Source of the DNA: Pseudomonas sp. ICMP22404
Lineage (GTDB): Bacteria; Pseudomonadota; Gammaproteobacteria; Pseudomonadales; Pseudomonadaceae
Reading direction: 5' to 3'
Assembly (NCBI RefSeq): GCF_006227205.1
Contig: NZ_VCNG01000001.1
Coordinates: 248,001 to 312,000, forward strand
DNA: 64,000 bases
The translations under genes were made by a program, and so were the position numbers. The notes below the pieces were generated by a model that was given only the letters and a program-made list of their open reading frames with translations, made no database searches and was not told where the DNA came from. This document shows, piece by piece, positions 54,083 to 64,000 of this stretch. Each line of letters begins with the position of its first letter. The stretch's first letter is position 1.

Positions 54083-54999
54083 TCCTTGCCCTCCATTTCT
54101 TTGGCCTGACTACGGTTGAACAGGATGATCGGCACGATCAGGATCGCCAGCATCACCACCGCCAGGGCGGACGCCACCGGCCAGTCACGGTTATTGAAGA
54201 ATTCCTGCCACAGCACTTTACCGATCATCAGGGTTTCCGGGCCGCCCAGCAGTTCCGGGATCACGAACTCGCCCACCACCGGGATGAACACCAGCATGCA
54301 GCCGGCGATGATGCCGTTCTTGGACAACGGCACGGTGATTTTCCAGAAGCTGTTGAAGGTGCTCGAACCCAGGTCGGAGGCAGCCTCCAGCAGGCTGGGG
54401 TCATGTTTGACCAGGTTGGCGTACAGCGGCAGGATCATGAATGGCAGGTACGAATAGACCACGCCGATATAGACCGCCAGGTTGGTGTTGAGGATCTGCA
54501 GCGGTTCGCTGATCCAGCCCATGCTCATCAGGAAGCCGTTGAGCAGGCCGTTGTTGCTGAGGATGCCCATCCACGCGTAGACGCGGATCAGGATCGCGGT
54601 CCAGGTCGGCATCATGATCAGCAGCACCAGTACCGTCTGCGTCTCTTTGCGCGCATTGGCGATGGCGTAGGCCATCGGGTAGCCGATCAGCAGGCACAAG
54701 GCGGTGCTGATCAGGGCCATTTTCAGCGAGCCCAGGTACGCGGCGATGTACAGCTCGTCCTCGCTGAGCATCGCGTAGTTGGCGAGATTGAGCAGGATTT
54801 GCAGCTTCTGGTCGACGTAGCTATAGATCTCGGTGTACGGCGGAATGGCCACGTCGGCTTCGGCAAAGCTGATCTTCAGGACGATGAAGAACGGCAGCAT
54901 GAAGAACAGGAACAGCCAGATGAAGGGCACCCCGATGACCAGTTGACGGCCACCGGGCGTTATTCGATCCAGTCGGCGTTTGAATTTGCGCATGTTCAT
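54079..54999 (-). CDS. spuG: Polyamine ABC transporter permease SpuG
   Basis: This 306-residue permease (PotH type) has six helices and the EAA loop LEAASDLGSSTFNSFWKITVPLSK. The N-terminal cytoplasmic KFKRRLDRITPGGRQLVIGVPF is typical. Start ATGAACATG at 54999 overlaps the spuF stop. A second ATG six bases later could also serve. It pairs with SpuH in the membrane. Confidence 0.95.
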   Translation of the reverse strand: MNMRKFKRRLDRITPGGRQLVIGVPFIWLFLFFMLPFFIVLKISFAEADVAIPPYTEIYSYVDQKLQILLNLANYAMLSEDELYIAAYLGSLKMALISTALCLLIGYPMAYAIANARKETQTVLVLLIMMPTWTAILIRVYAWMGILSNNGLLNGFLMSMGWISEPLQILNTNLAVYIGVVYSYLPFMILPLYANLVKHDPSLLEAASDLGSSTFNSFWKITVPLSKNGIIAGCMLVFIPVVGEFVIPELLGGPETLMIGKVLWQEFFNNRDWPVASALAVVMLAILIVPIILFNRSQAKEMEGKE

Positions 55000-56138
55000 G
55001 AGCGAAGCACCACGCCGCTGTCATCTTCCCACCAGACGAACACCTGGTCGCCCCAGGTCGGACGCTGGCCACGGCGCTCGGCGTTGGCGACGAACGACTG
55101 CACCAGCTTGCCGCTCGGCAGTTCGACGTAGAACACCGAGTGTCCACCCAGGTAGGCGATGTCATGGACCTTGCCGCTGGACCAGTTGTGCTCGCAGGTC
55201 GGTTGTTCGGCGGTCACCAGCAATTTTTCCGGGCGAATGGCGTAGGTCACCGACTTGTCCTGCACCGAAGTGCTGATGCCGTGGCCCACGTAGATGTTGC
55301 GGTCCAGGTCCTTGCAGGTCAGTACCGCGTGGCCCTCGGCGTCGTCCACCACTTCGGTTTCGAAGATGTTGACGTTGCCGATGAACTCGCAGACCAGGCG
55401 GCTGGTCGGGGTTTCGTAGATATCGATCGGGCTGCCGATCTGGGCGATCCAGCCCAGGTGCATGATCGCGATACGCTCGGCCATGGTCATGGCCTCTTCC
55501 TGGTCGTGGGTCACCATGACGCAGGTCACGCCGACTCGCTCGATGATCTCGACAAGCTCAAGCTGCATCTGCGAGCGCAGCTTCTTGTCCAGAGCACCCA
55601 TCGGTTCGTCGAGCAGCAACAGCTTCGGACGCTTGGCCAGGGAACGGGCCAGGGCCACGCGCTGACGCTGGCCGCCGGAGAGCTGGTGCGGCTTGCGCTT
55701 GGCGTACTGGCTCATCTGTACCAACTTGAGCATTTCGGCCACACGGGCTTCGATGTCGGCCTTCGGGATCTTGTCCTGTTGCAGGCCGAAGGCAATGTTC
55801 TGCGCCACGGTCATGTGCGGGAACAAGGCGTAGGACTGGAACATCATGTTGATCGGCCGCTCATAGGGCGGCATGTCGGTGATGTCCTCACCGTCGAGAA
55901 AAATCCGCCCCTCCGTGGGCCGCTCGAAGCCGGCAAGCATGCGCAGCAAGGTGGATTTGCCCGAACCCGAACCGCCGAGCAAGGCGAAGATTTCGCCTTT
56001 CTTGATTTCCAGGGACACATCGTCCACGGCAATCGTCTCGTCGAACTTCTTCGTGACCCGGTCGATTTTGACCAGCACCTGCTTGGGTGTCTGGTCGCCC
56101 TCGAGGGCTTTCTTATAGGCGCCGGAGGCAACAGCCAT
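54996..56138 (-). CDS. spuF: Polyamine ABC transporter ATPase SpuF
   Basis: This 380-residue ABC ATPase (PotA/PotG type) has Walker A GGSGSGKST, the signature LSGGQRQRVALARS, Walker B KLLLLDEPMGALD and the switch His in VTHDQEE. A C-terminal TOBE domain follows (about 295-370). It powers SpuGH. It lies 60 bases after spuE in the same direction. Confidence 0.96.
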   Translation of the reverse strand: MAVASGAYKKALEGDQTPKQVLVKIDRVTKKFDETIAVDDVSLEIKKGEIFALLGGSGSGKSTLLRMLAGFERPTEGRIFLDGEDITDMPPYERPINMMFQSYALFPHMTVAQNIAFGLQQDKIPKADIEARVAEMLKLVQMSQYAKRKPHQLSGGQRQRVALARSLAKRPKLLLLDEPMGALDKKLRSQMQLELVEIIERVGVTCVMVTHDQEEAMTMAERIAIMHLGWIAQIGSPIDIYETPTSRLVCEFIGNVNIFETEVVDDAEGHAVLTCKDLDRNIYVGHGISTSVQDKSVTYAIRPEKLLVTAEQPTCEHNWSSGKVHDIAYLGGHSVFYVELPSGKLVQSFVANAERRGQRPTWGDQVFVWWEDDSGVVLRS

Positions 56139-56198
56139 TTACGAAACTCCCACAGAATTTACAGTTCGCCCCATGCGGGCGAACCTTGGTTAGAGCGG

Positions 56199-57308
<1,110 letters not shown>

Positions 57309-57480
57309 TTAAATAGTCGGGCCCAAGTTGCCCCCGTTACCTGGCCGCGCTGGGCCCTGCAACAAAACCGGCGCGCAACTTACCCTCGATAAACCGATCC
57401 AGCAAAACTTTTAGTTATTTAATTGTTCCTGTTGCCGCCGCCGCGATGACCGCGACAACAGGAAGATGCCTCAGGCCGGT

Positions 57481-58593
57481 TTATTTACCGGATTTGATCT
57501 TGGTCCAGCTGCGGGTCAGGAGCCGCTGCGTGGCCGGCGGCAAGTCGCTGATCGCGTAGAGCTTGGCTTTCACGGCGTCCGACGGATAGATGTTCGGGTC
57601 ACCGGAGATTTCCTTGTCCACCAATGGCGTCGCTGCCTTGTTGCCGTTCGGGAAGCGCACGTTGTCAGTGATCTCAGCCATGATTTCCGGCTGCATCAGG
57701 AAGTTCATGTACTTGTAGGCAGCCTCGACGTTCTCGGCATCCTTTGGAATAGCGACCATGTCGTAGAACGAACCGGCGCCTTCTTTTGGAATGGCGTAGG
57801 CCACCTTGACCTTGCCACCCGCTTCGGCCGCACGGGACTTCGACTGCTCGATATCACCCGAGTAACCCACGGCGACGCAGATGTTGCCGTTGGCCAGGTC
57901 GGAGATGTACTTGGACGAATGGAAATAGCTGATCGAAGGACGGATCTTGAGGAACAGCGCCTCGGCGTCAGCCAATTGTTTCTTGTCCTGGCTGTCGGTC
58001 GGGTAGCCCAGGTAGTGCAACGCCACCGGGATCATTTCGGTCGGCGAATCGAGGAAGCTCACGCCGCAGCCCTTGAGCTTGGCGATGTTTTCCGGCTTGA
58101 GCAGGGTGTCCCACGAGTCGATCTTGTCGACGCCCAATGCCGCCTTGACCTTCTCGGGGTTGTAGCCGATGCCGATGGTGCCCCACATGTAAGGGAAGGC
58201 ATGCTGGTTACCCTTGTCGCTGGCATCGCCCACGGCCTTGAGCAGGTCGGTGTCGAGGTTTTTCCAGTTCGGCAACTTGGACTTGTCCAGTGGCTGGTAG
58301 ACGCCGGCCTTGATCTGCTTGGCCAGGAAGTTGTTCGACGGTACCACGATGTCATAACCCGACTTGCCGGCCAGCAACTTGGCTTCCAGCGTCTCGTTGC
58401 TGTCGAACACGTCGTAGACCACTTTGATCCCCGACTCTTTCTCGAACTTGGCGACCGTGTCCGGTGCAATGTAGTCGGACCAGTTATAGACGTGCAGCAC
58501 TTTATCGTCCGCCTGAACGGCACTCGCCATCACGCCCATCAGGGACATGGCGAGGAGGGTCTTGCCAGCTATCTTCATACCTATTGCCTTCAT
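57481..58593 (-). CDS. spuD: Periplasmic putrescine-binding protein SpuD
   Basis: This 370-residue paralogue of SpuE has a signal peptide (ending ASAVQADD) and the same [23 protein letters not shown] opening and C-terminal [13 protein letters not shown]. The ATG at 58593 has GGAG at eight bases; an internal ATG at 58578 is less likely. A 184-base gap with no obvious terminator separates it from spuE. Confidence 0.92.
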   Translation of the reverse strand: MKAIGMKIAGKTLLAMSLMGVMASAVQADDKVLHVYNWSDYIAPDTVAKFEKESGIKVVYDVFDSNETLEAKLLAGKSGYDIVVPSNNFLAKQIKAGVYQPLDKSKLPNWKNLDTDLLKAVGDASDKGNQHAFPYMWGTIGIGYNPEKVKAALGVDKIDSWDTLLKPENIAKLKGCGVSFLDSPTEMIPVALHYLGYPTDSQDKKQLADAEALFLKIRPSISYFHSSKYISDLANGNICVAVGYSGDIEQSKSRAAEAGGKVKVAYAIPKEGAGSFYDMVAIPKDAENVEAAYKYMNFLMQPEIMAEITDNVRFPNGNKAATPLVDKEISGDPNIYPSDAVKAKLYAISDLPPATQRLLTRSWTKIKSGK

Positions 58594-58758
58594 GGATGAT
58601 GCTCCAGTTATTCTTTTTAGCCACAGTTCAGCAGCCGGCTCGCGGGCAACTTGAACAACGGTAGTCTGGCAAGTTACAGGGCTGGCTTTCAACACAAGCC
58701 CGACCTTTTGTTCAGACTGGGCGAGGCCCTTGGAAGTGCCTCGCACAGAGCCTAGCAC

Positions 58759-60123
58759 TTAGCCTTGCAACGCACTGAGGGTCAGGTCCAGGCACTGCCG
58801 TGCCTTGGTCACCAGCTCATCCACCTCGGCCTTGCTGATCACCAGCGGCGGCGCAATGATCATGGTGTCGCCGACGGCACGCATGATCAGCCCGTTATCG
58901 AAGCAGAACTGCCGGCAGATCATGCCTACGCCCTTGCCTTCGTAGCGCTGGCGCGTGGCCTTGTCCCGGACCAGCTCGATTGCCCCCAGCAGACCGACAC
59001 CGCGCACCTCACCCACCAGCGGGTGGTCGTTCAGTTCCCTCAGACGTTTCTGCAAATAGGGTGCCGTTTCGCTGCGGACCCGCTCGATAATCTTTTCTTC
59101 CCGCAGGATACGGATGTTTTCCAGGGCCACCGCGGCGGCCACCGGGTGACCGGAATAGGTGAAACCGTGGTTGAAGTCACCGCCTTCGTTGAGCACCTCG
59201 ACCACGTCATCACGCACGATCAGGCCGCCCATGGGGATGTAGCCAGACGTCAGGCCCTTGGCGATGGTCATCAGGTGCGGCTTCAACCCGTAGAAGTCGG
59301 TACCGAACCACTCACCGGTGCGACCGAAGCCGCAGATCACCTCGTCGGCCACGAACAGGATGTCGTACTTGGCGAGGATCTCCTTCATGCGGGGCCAGTA
59401 GCTGTCCGGTGGCACGATCACGCCGCCCGCGCCCTGGATCGGTTCGGCGATGAAAGCACCGACGTTGTCCACGCCGATCTCCAGGATCTTCTCTTCCAGT
59501 TGATTGGCCGCCCACACGCCGAACTCCTCCGGGCTCATGTTGCCGCCTTCGCCGTACCAGTAAGGCTGGGCGATGTGGACGATGCCCGGGATCGGCAGGT
59601 CGCCCTGCTCGTGCATATAAGTCATGCCACCCAGGCTCGCGCCGGCCACGGTGGAGCCGTGGTAACCGTTCTTGCGGCTGATGATGACCTTCTTGTTCGG
59701 CTGGCCCTTGATCGCCCAGTAGTGGCGGACCATGCGCAGCATGGTGTCGTTGCCTTCAGAACCGGAACCGGTGAAGAACACATGGTTCATGCCTTCAGGG
59801 GCAATGTCGGCGATGGCTTTGGACAACTCCAGCGCCGGCGGGTGGGCGGTCTGGAAGAACAGGTTGTAGTACGGCAACTCACGCATCTGCTTGCTGGCGG
59901 CGTCGGCCAGCTCATCGCGGCCGTAGCCGACGGCCACGCACCAGAGGCCGGCCATTCCATCGAGAATCTTGTTGCCTTCACTGTCCCAGAGATAGACGCC
60001 CTTGGCGTGGGTGATGATGCGCGGGCCTTTCTCTTTGAGCTGCTTGAAATCGCTGAACGGGGCCAGGTGATGATCGCTGCTCAGGGCCTGCCATTCACGG
60101 GTTTGCGGGTTGTTGCCGGTCAT
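58759..60123 (-). CDS. spuC: Putrescine (polyamine):pyruvate aminotransferase SpuC
   Basis: This 454-residue class III PLP aminotransferase converts putrescine and related diamines to aminoaldehydes with pyruvate as acceptor. Marks are TGSGSEGNDTMLRM, the PLP-Asp region LFVADEVICGFGRTGEWFG, and the Schiff-base Lys in TIAKGLTSGYIPMGG. It lies between spuB and spuD, so uptake and both known putrescine routes are in one transcript. Confidence 0.95.
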   Translation of the reverse strand: MTGNNPQTREWQALSSDHHLAPFSDFKQLKEKGPRIITHAKGVYLWDSEGNKILDGMAGLWCVAVGYGRDELADAASKQMRELPYYNLFFQTAHPPALELSKAIADIAPEGMNHVFFTGSGSEGNDTMLRMVRHYWAIKGQPNKKVIISRKNGYHGSTVAGASLGGMTYMHEQGDLPIPGIVHIAQPYWYGEGGNMSPEEFGVWAANQLEEKILEIGVDNVGAFIAEPIQGAGGVIVPPDSYWPRMKEILAKYDILFVADEVICGFGRTGEWFGTDFYGLKPHLMTIAKGLTSGYIPMGGLIVRDDVVEVLNEGGDFNHGFTYSGHPVAAAVALENIRILREEKIIERVRSETAPYLQKRLRELNDHPLVGEVRGVGLLGAIELVRDKATRQRYEGKGVGMICRQFCFDNGLIMRAVGDTMIIAPPLVISKAEVDELVTKARQCLDLTLSALQG

Positions 60124-60182
60124 GCGAATTCTCCTTTATATCGATGGGGGCGAGGCTGCCGGAGGCAACCCCGCCCGGCGCC

Positions 60183-61541
60183 TCAGACGGCAAAGAGCAG
60201 GAATTCCCGCTCCCATGAACTGATGACGCGCTTGAAGTTTTCATGCTCGGCCCGCTTGACTGCGACGTAGCCCGTGATGAATTTCTTGCCCAGGTACTTC
60301 TCGATGGTGCTGCTGTTTTCCATGCGTTCCAGGGCGTCTTCGATGGTCAGCGGCAAGCGCAGGTTGCGACGCTCGTAACCACGCCCTACCACCGGTGCGC
60401 TCGGATTGATGCCTTCGACCATGCCGATGAAGCCGCACAACAGGCTGGCGGCAATCGCCAGGTATGGGTTGGCGTCGGCACCCGGCAAGCGGTTTTCCAC
60501 CCGGCGGTTCTGTGGCCCGGCATCCGGCACCCGCAGGCCCACGGTACGGTTCTCCTCACCCCACTCCACGTTCACCGGCGCCGACGTGTCCGGCAGGAAG
60601 CGACGGAACGAGTTGACGTTGGGGGCGAACAACGGCAGCAGCTCGGGAATGAATTTCTGCAGGCCACCGATGTGATGCAGGAACAGCTCGCTCATGGTCC
60701 CGTCTTCATTGGAGAAAACGTTCTTGCCGGTCTCCTTGTCGATGATGCTCTGGTGCAGGTGCATCGCACTGCCGGGCTCGCCGGTCATGGGCTTGGCCAT
60801 GAAGGTCGCGGCTACGTTGTGCTTGAGCGCCGCCTCGCGCATGGTGCGCTTGAACACCAGGATCTGGTCAGCCAGGGACAGCGCATCACCGTGACGGAAA
60901 TTGATCTCCATCTGCGCCGTGCCGTCCTCGTGGATCAGGGTGTCGAGGTCCAGCTCCTGCAACTCGCACCAGTCGTAGACGTCTTCGAACAGCGGGTCGA
61001 ATTCGTTGGCCGCTTCAATAGAGAAAGACTGGCGCCCGGTTTCCGGACGGCCGGAACGGCCTACGGGCGGTTGCAGCGGGAAGTCCGGGTCGTCGCTGCG
61101 CTTGGTCAGGTAGAACTCCATTTCCGGCGCGACAATCGGCTGCCAGCCCTTGTCGGCATAGAGCTTGAGCACCTTCTTGAGCACGTTGCGCGGCGACAGC
61201 TCGATGGGGTTGCCCTGCTTGTCGTAGGAGTCGTGGATCACCTGGGCGGTGGGCTCGATGGCCCAGGGCACGAGGAACACTGCGTTTTCGTCCGGGCGGC
61301 ACATCATGTCGATGTCGGCAGGGTCGAGCAGTTCGTAATAGATGTCGTCTTCGACATAGTCGCCCGTAACGGTCTGGAGCAGGACGCTCTCGGGCAGGCG
61401 CATGCCTTTTTCGGCAATGAACTTGTTGGTCGGCGAGATCTTGCCCCGGGTAATGCCGGTCAGGTCGCCAATCATGCATTCGACTTCTGTGATCTTATGG
61501 TTTTTCAACCAATCGGTGAGCTGGTCGAGGTTGTTACTCAT
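60183..61541 (-). CDS. spuB: Gamma-glutamylpolyamine synthetase SpuB (glutamine-synthetase family)
   Basis: This 452-residue glutamine-synthetase-like ligase joins glutamate to polyamines, the first step of the gamma-glutamylation route. The ATP/metal motifs are APEMEFYLTKR, GEPGSAMHLHQS and APNVNSFRRFLPDTSAPVNVEWGEENRTVGLRVP. It is paralogous to SpuI, which diverges 617 bases away. It is the first gene of spuBCDEFGH. Confidence 0.93.
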   Translation of the reverse strand: MSNNLDQLTDWLKNHKITEVECMIGDLTGITRGKISPTNKFIAEKGMRLPESVLLQTVTGDYVEDDIYYELLDPADIDMMCRPDENAVFLVPWAIEPTAQVIHDSYDKQGNPIELSPRNVLKKVLKLYADKGWQPIVAPEMEFYLTKRSDDPDFPLQPPVGRSGRPETGRQSFSIEAANEFDPLFEDVYDWCELQELDLDTLIHEDGTAQMEINFRHGDALSLADQILVFKRTMREAALKHNVAATFMAKPMTGEPGSAMHLHQSIIDKETGKNVFSNEDGTMSELFLHHIGGLQKFIPELLPLFAPNVNSFRRFLPDTSAPVNVEWGEENRTVGLRVPDAGPQNRRVENRLPGADANPYLAIAASLLCGFIGMVEGINPSAPVVGRGYERRNLRLPLTIEDALERMENSSTIEKYLGKKFITGYVAVKRAEHENFKRVISSWEREFLLFAV

Positions 61542-62157
61542 AAATGCCTCTAGGCGTGGGTTTCCTGGCTGCTTTCAGTAGCCAGGCGTTGTTTGACGCA
61601 TCGGCGTCGCGTTGTGTTGCCCTTGCCCAACCATCGGCCGGAAAAAGGTTCTAAAGTTGAAGGAGAGCCGCTAAAGGGAAATTCGTCCAGGGCGTCCAGA
61701 ATATTGGACGAAGATGACGACTGATCCGCCGGGAGCGACATCAGCATGGACAGGCACTTGGCGGCCCTCGTCATGGCCGGGGAGCAGATGTCGCCACTGA
61801 TGCGATGAGCATTGCGACGAGCATGCCAACCGATCTGCCGGAACAGTTGGTGAGGCCGTTGGTACGGCAGGCGAGACATGAAGCACCCCGGTATTATTGC
61901 TGTTATGGGTTTGAATCGAGCTTAGCCTTGTTCATTTTTTTACACAACACCCCCGTAAAAAATACAACACGGCCCGCTCAAGCTTGCGGGCGCCAGGTCC
62001 CTCAAAGGGAAAAAAACGCCCCAAACTGCCTCAAAAAAGCCCCCCAGGTGCTTTTTTAGGGCAAAAAAGGCCCTGCTTGACTTCGGCATGCCGTTCGGGT
62101 TGACTGGCTTTCGAAGAGATCAATGATTGATATTTTTAACAACAAAGGTGTTGCATC
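61542..62157. other. Long divergent regulatory region between spuB and spuI; no spuA
   Basis: These 616 bases hold no convincing gene. The inverted repeat TTCGTCCA-N15-TGGACGAA lies at 61682-61712. An AT-rich block (about 61920-62070, with TTTTTTTACACAAC and runs of A) precedes spuI, and AAGG lies in a small CAACA/TGTTG hairpin just before the spuI start. In P. aeruginosa the spuA gene stands here as I recall; no trace of its protein is visible. The minus-strand frame at 61550-61879 looks unlike a real protein. Confidence 0.55.
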
Positions 62158-63534
62158 ATGTCGGTACCCCCGCGTGCCGTTCAGCTTAACGAAGCGAACG
62201 CGTTCCTTAAGGAACATCCTGAGGTTCTGTACGTTGACCTTCTGATTGCGGATATGAATGGTGTGGTGCGCGGCAAGCGCATCGAACGCACCAGCCTCCA
62301 CAAGGTTTACGAGAAAGGCATCAACCTGCCGGCCTCCCTGTTTGCCCTGGATATCAACGGTTCGACGGTGGAAAGCACCGGCCTGGGCCTGGACATCGGC
62401 GATGCCGATCGGATCTGCTATCCAATCCCGGGCACCCTTTCCAACGAACCCTGGCAGAAGCGCCCTACCGCGCAACTGCTGATGACCATGCACGAACTGG
62501 AAGGCGAGCCTTTCTTCGCCGACCCTCGCGAAGTCCTGCGCCAGGTCGTGACCAAGTTCGACGAGCTGGGCCTGACCATCTGCGCGGCATTCGAGCTGGA
62601 GTTCTACCTGATCGACCAGGAGAACGTGAATGGGCGTCCACAACCGCCCCGCTCGCCGATCTCCGGTAAACGCCCGCACTCGACTCAGGTCTACCTGATC
62701 GACGACCTGGATGAATACGTCGACTGCCTCCAGGACATCCTGGAAGGTGCCAAGGAGCAAGGCATTCCCGCCGACGCCATCGTCAAGGAAAGTGCCCCGG
62801 CGCAGTTCGAAGTGAACCTGCACCACGTGGCCGATCCGATCAAGGCTTGCGACTATGCGGTATTGCTCAAGCGCCTGATCAAGAACATCGCCTACGACCA
62901 TGAAATGGACACCACCTTCATGGCCAAGCCGTATCCGGGCCAGGCAGGCAATGGTCTGCACGTTCACATTTCGATTCTGGACAAGGATGGCAAGAATATC
63001 TTTGCCAGCGAGGATCCCGAGCAGAACGCCGCGCTACGTCACGCGATCGGCGGTGTGCTCGAGACCCTGCCCGCGCAGATGGCGTTCCTCTGCCCGAACG
63101 TGAACTCCTACCGTCGTTTCGGCGCGCAGTTCTATGTGCCGAACTCGCCGACCTGGGGCCTGGACAACCGCACCGTGGCCCTGCGCGTACCCACCGGCTC
63201 CGCCGACGCCGTACGCCTGGAACACCGCGTGGCGGGTGCCGATGCCAACCCATATCTGCTGATGGCCGCCGTACTGGCGGGCGTGCATCATGGCCTGGTC
63301 AACAAGATCGAGCCGGGCGCACCGGTGGAAGGCAACAGCTACGAGCAGAACGAGCAAAGCCTGCCGAACAACCTGCGCGATGCCCTGCGCGAGCTGGACG
63401 ACAGCGAAGTCATGGCCAAGTACATCGATCCGAAGTACATCGATATCTTCGTGGCCTGCAAGGAAAGCGAGCTGGAAGAGTTCGAGCACTCCATCTCCGA
63501 CCTTGAGTACAACTGGTACCTGCATACCGTTTAA
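62158..63534 (+). CDS. spuI: Glutamate-putrescine ligase SpuI (glutamine-synthetase family)
   Basis: This 458-residue paralogue of SpuB has the same glutamine-synthetase core: AAFELEFYLID, AGNGLHVHISIL and CPNVNSYRRFGAQFYVPNSPTWGLDNRTVALRVP. Members gamma-glutamylate putrescine and related amines so that they can be oxidised and split to GABA. It diverges from spuB, which allows the two ligases to be regulated separately. A terminator follows. Confidence 0.93.
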   Translation: MSVPPRAVQLNEANAFLKEHPEVLYVDLLIADMNGVVRGKRIERTSLHKVYEKGINLPASLFALDINGSTVESTGLGLDIGDADRICYPIPGTLSNEPWQKRPTAQLLMTMHELEGEPFFADPREVLRQVVTKFDELGLTICAAFELEFYLIDQENVNGRPQPPRSPISGKRPHSTQVYLIDDLDEYVDCLQDILEGAKEQGIPADAIVKESAPAQFEVNLHHVADPIKACDYAVLLKRLIKNIAYDHEMDTTFMAKPYPGQAGNGLHVHISILDKDGKNIFASEDPEQNAALRHAIGGVLETLPAQMAFLCPNVNSYRRFGAQFYVPNSPTWGLDNRTVALRVPTGSADAVRLEHRVAGADANPYLLMAAVLAGVHHGLVNKIEPGAPVEGNSYEQNEQSLPNNLRDALRELDDSEVMAKYIDPKYIDIFVACKESELEEFEHSISDLEYNWYLHTV

Positions 63535-63550
63535 GCGGTTGCAGTAAAAA

Positions 63551-63588
63551 GAAACGCCGCCGCCCTCAGGGCCGCGGCGTTTTTTTAT
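63551..63588 (+). terminator. Rho-independent terminator after spuI
   Basis: AACGCCGC and GCGGCGTT form the stem, with an inner GCCCT/AGGGC pair, followed by a run of seven T. It lies 17 bases after the spuI stop. Confidence 0.9.
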
Positions 63589-63603
63589 GGCCGCCTCCGG
63601 CGG

Positions 63604-63680
63604 ATCGCGAGCAGGCTCGCTCCCACAGGGTATTGAGTGCTTCGCCAAAGATCCCTTGTGGGAGCGAGCCTGCTCGCGAT
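63604..63680. repeat. REP doublet, inverted pair (tail-to-tail)
   Basis: A reverse REP at 63604-63626 and a forward REP at 63658-63680 flank a 31-base spacer, between spuI and the TetR-type gene. Confidence 0.9.
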
Positions 63681-63745
63681 GGCGGCCGGGCAGACAACCC
63701 ACGTCCCTGCTCGTACAATGCCCGGCAGTCCCGCAGGAGCCACCC

Positions 63746-64000
63746 ATGACACGCACCGCCACCCCTCGCAAACCTCGCGCACGCAGCCAGGCCCGGATCG
63801 ATTCGATCCTCGATGCCGCCCGCACGCTGCTGGCGACGGAAGGCGTGGCCAGCCTGTCGATCTACAGCGTGGCCGAGCGCGCCGAGATCCCGCCCTCCTC
63901 CGTGTATCACTTTTTCGCCAGCGTTCCAGCCCTGCTCGAAGCGCTCACCGCCGATGTCCACGCCGCCTTCCGCGCCTGCCTCCAGGCACCGATCGATCAC
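63746..64000 (+). CDS. TetR-family regulator (5' part, cut by window end)
   Basis: Only the first 85 codons are present. A basic start (RTATPRKPRARSQAR) precedes a TetR helix-turn-helix: SILDAARTLLATEGVASLS followed by YSVAERAEIPPSSVYHFF. GGAG lies before the ATG. The ligand domain is outside the window. Its place beside the spu genes suggests a role in amine metabolism, but that is only a guess. Confidence 0.85.
   Translation, partial: MTRTATPRKPRARSQARIDSILDAARTLLATEGVASLSIYSVAERAEIPPSSVYHFFASVPALLEALTADVHAAFRACLQAPIDH

Noticed and set aside
61550..61879. A 109-codon minus-strand frame upstream of spuB
   Set aside because: It has no ribosome binding site and an odd composition, and it includes the dyad at 61682-61712. 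It does not look like spuA or any other protein.

Overview
The window is chromosomal DNA of a fluorescent Pseudomonas, most likely of the P. fluorescens group. Three things support this. The proteins (PilT, MetX, RpoH, FtsEXY, SpuB-I, PchP, LaoABCR) are very close to Pseudomonas versions I know. The gene order largely follows the P. aeruginosa PAO1 order as I recall it (pyrC' > pilT > proC > metXW > hemW > trmB > thiGS > mtgA > rpoH > ftsXEY > M16 pair > rsmD > laoRCBA > coaD > fdx > mutM > ilvD > folA > spu). Intergenic spaces carry many REP doublets built on GTGGGAGCGAGCCTGCTCGC. No tRNA, rRNA, IS element, prophage or CRISPR array was seen.

Layout. 1-5.0 kb: tail of a dihydroorotase-like gene, a TM2 membrane protein, an NlpC/P60 hydrolase, pilT, then yggS-proC-yggT. 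5.1-9.5 kb: metX-metW, a DUF4426 protein, rdgB, hemW and a DUF3392 protein, tightly packed. 9.6-17 kb: trmB, thiG-thiS, DUF423, mtgA, rpoH with a visible AlgU-type promoter, and the overlapping ftsY-ftsE-ftsX set. 17-21.7 kb: an active/inactive M16 peptidase pair, rsmD and a YheT-type hydrolase. 21.7-22.2 kb: a gene-free stretch with a REP doublet, simple tandem repeats and a strongly folded repeat. 22.2-27.7 kb: sseA and the laoR/laoCBA long-chain alcohol/aldehyde oxidation locus, with a perfect palindrome sitting in the laoC promoter. 27.8-32.3 kb: coaD, ferredoxin, mutM, an HDOD protein and rlmI.

32.4-36.0 kb is the outstanding accessory locus. An AT-rich leader with an operator-like dyad precedes a 23-codon peptide gene with a strong ribosome binding site. 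A SagB-type FMN dehydrogenase, an AurF-type diiron oxygenase with all seven expected metal ligands, and a Bcr/CflA exporter follow as three overlapping genes. It looks like a small peptide- or amine-modifying natural-product operon with its own exporter, inserted into otherwise conserved synteny. I know of no described system with this make-up.

36.2-53 kb: ilvD, pchP (periplasmic phosphorylcholine phosphatase), a cystine-type symporter, folA, a DUF2868 membrane protein with a DUF3482 GTPase, several small conserved genes, a HacB-type acylase, an AhpD-like protein, a GlxA-type regulator and an HD-domain protein. 53-63.5 kb: the polyamine locus spuBCDEFGH (ABC uptake, transaminase, gamma-glutamylation) diverging from spuI, with no spuA in between. 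The window ends inside a TetR-family gene.

Most start codons were reset from the longest open frame to the codon with a ribosome binding site or to the known family N-terminus. Functions rest on motif reading and memory of families, not on searches.
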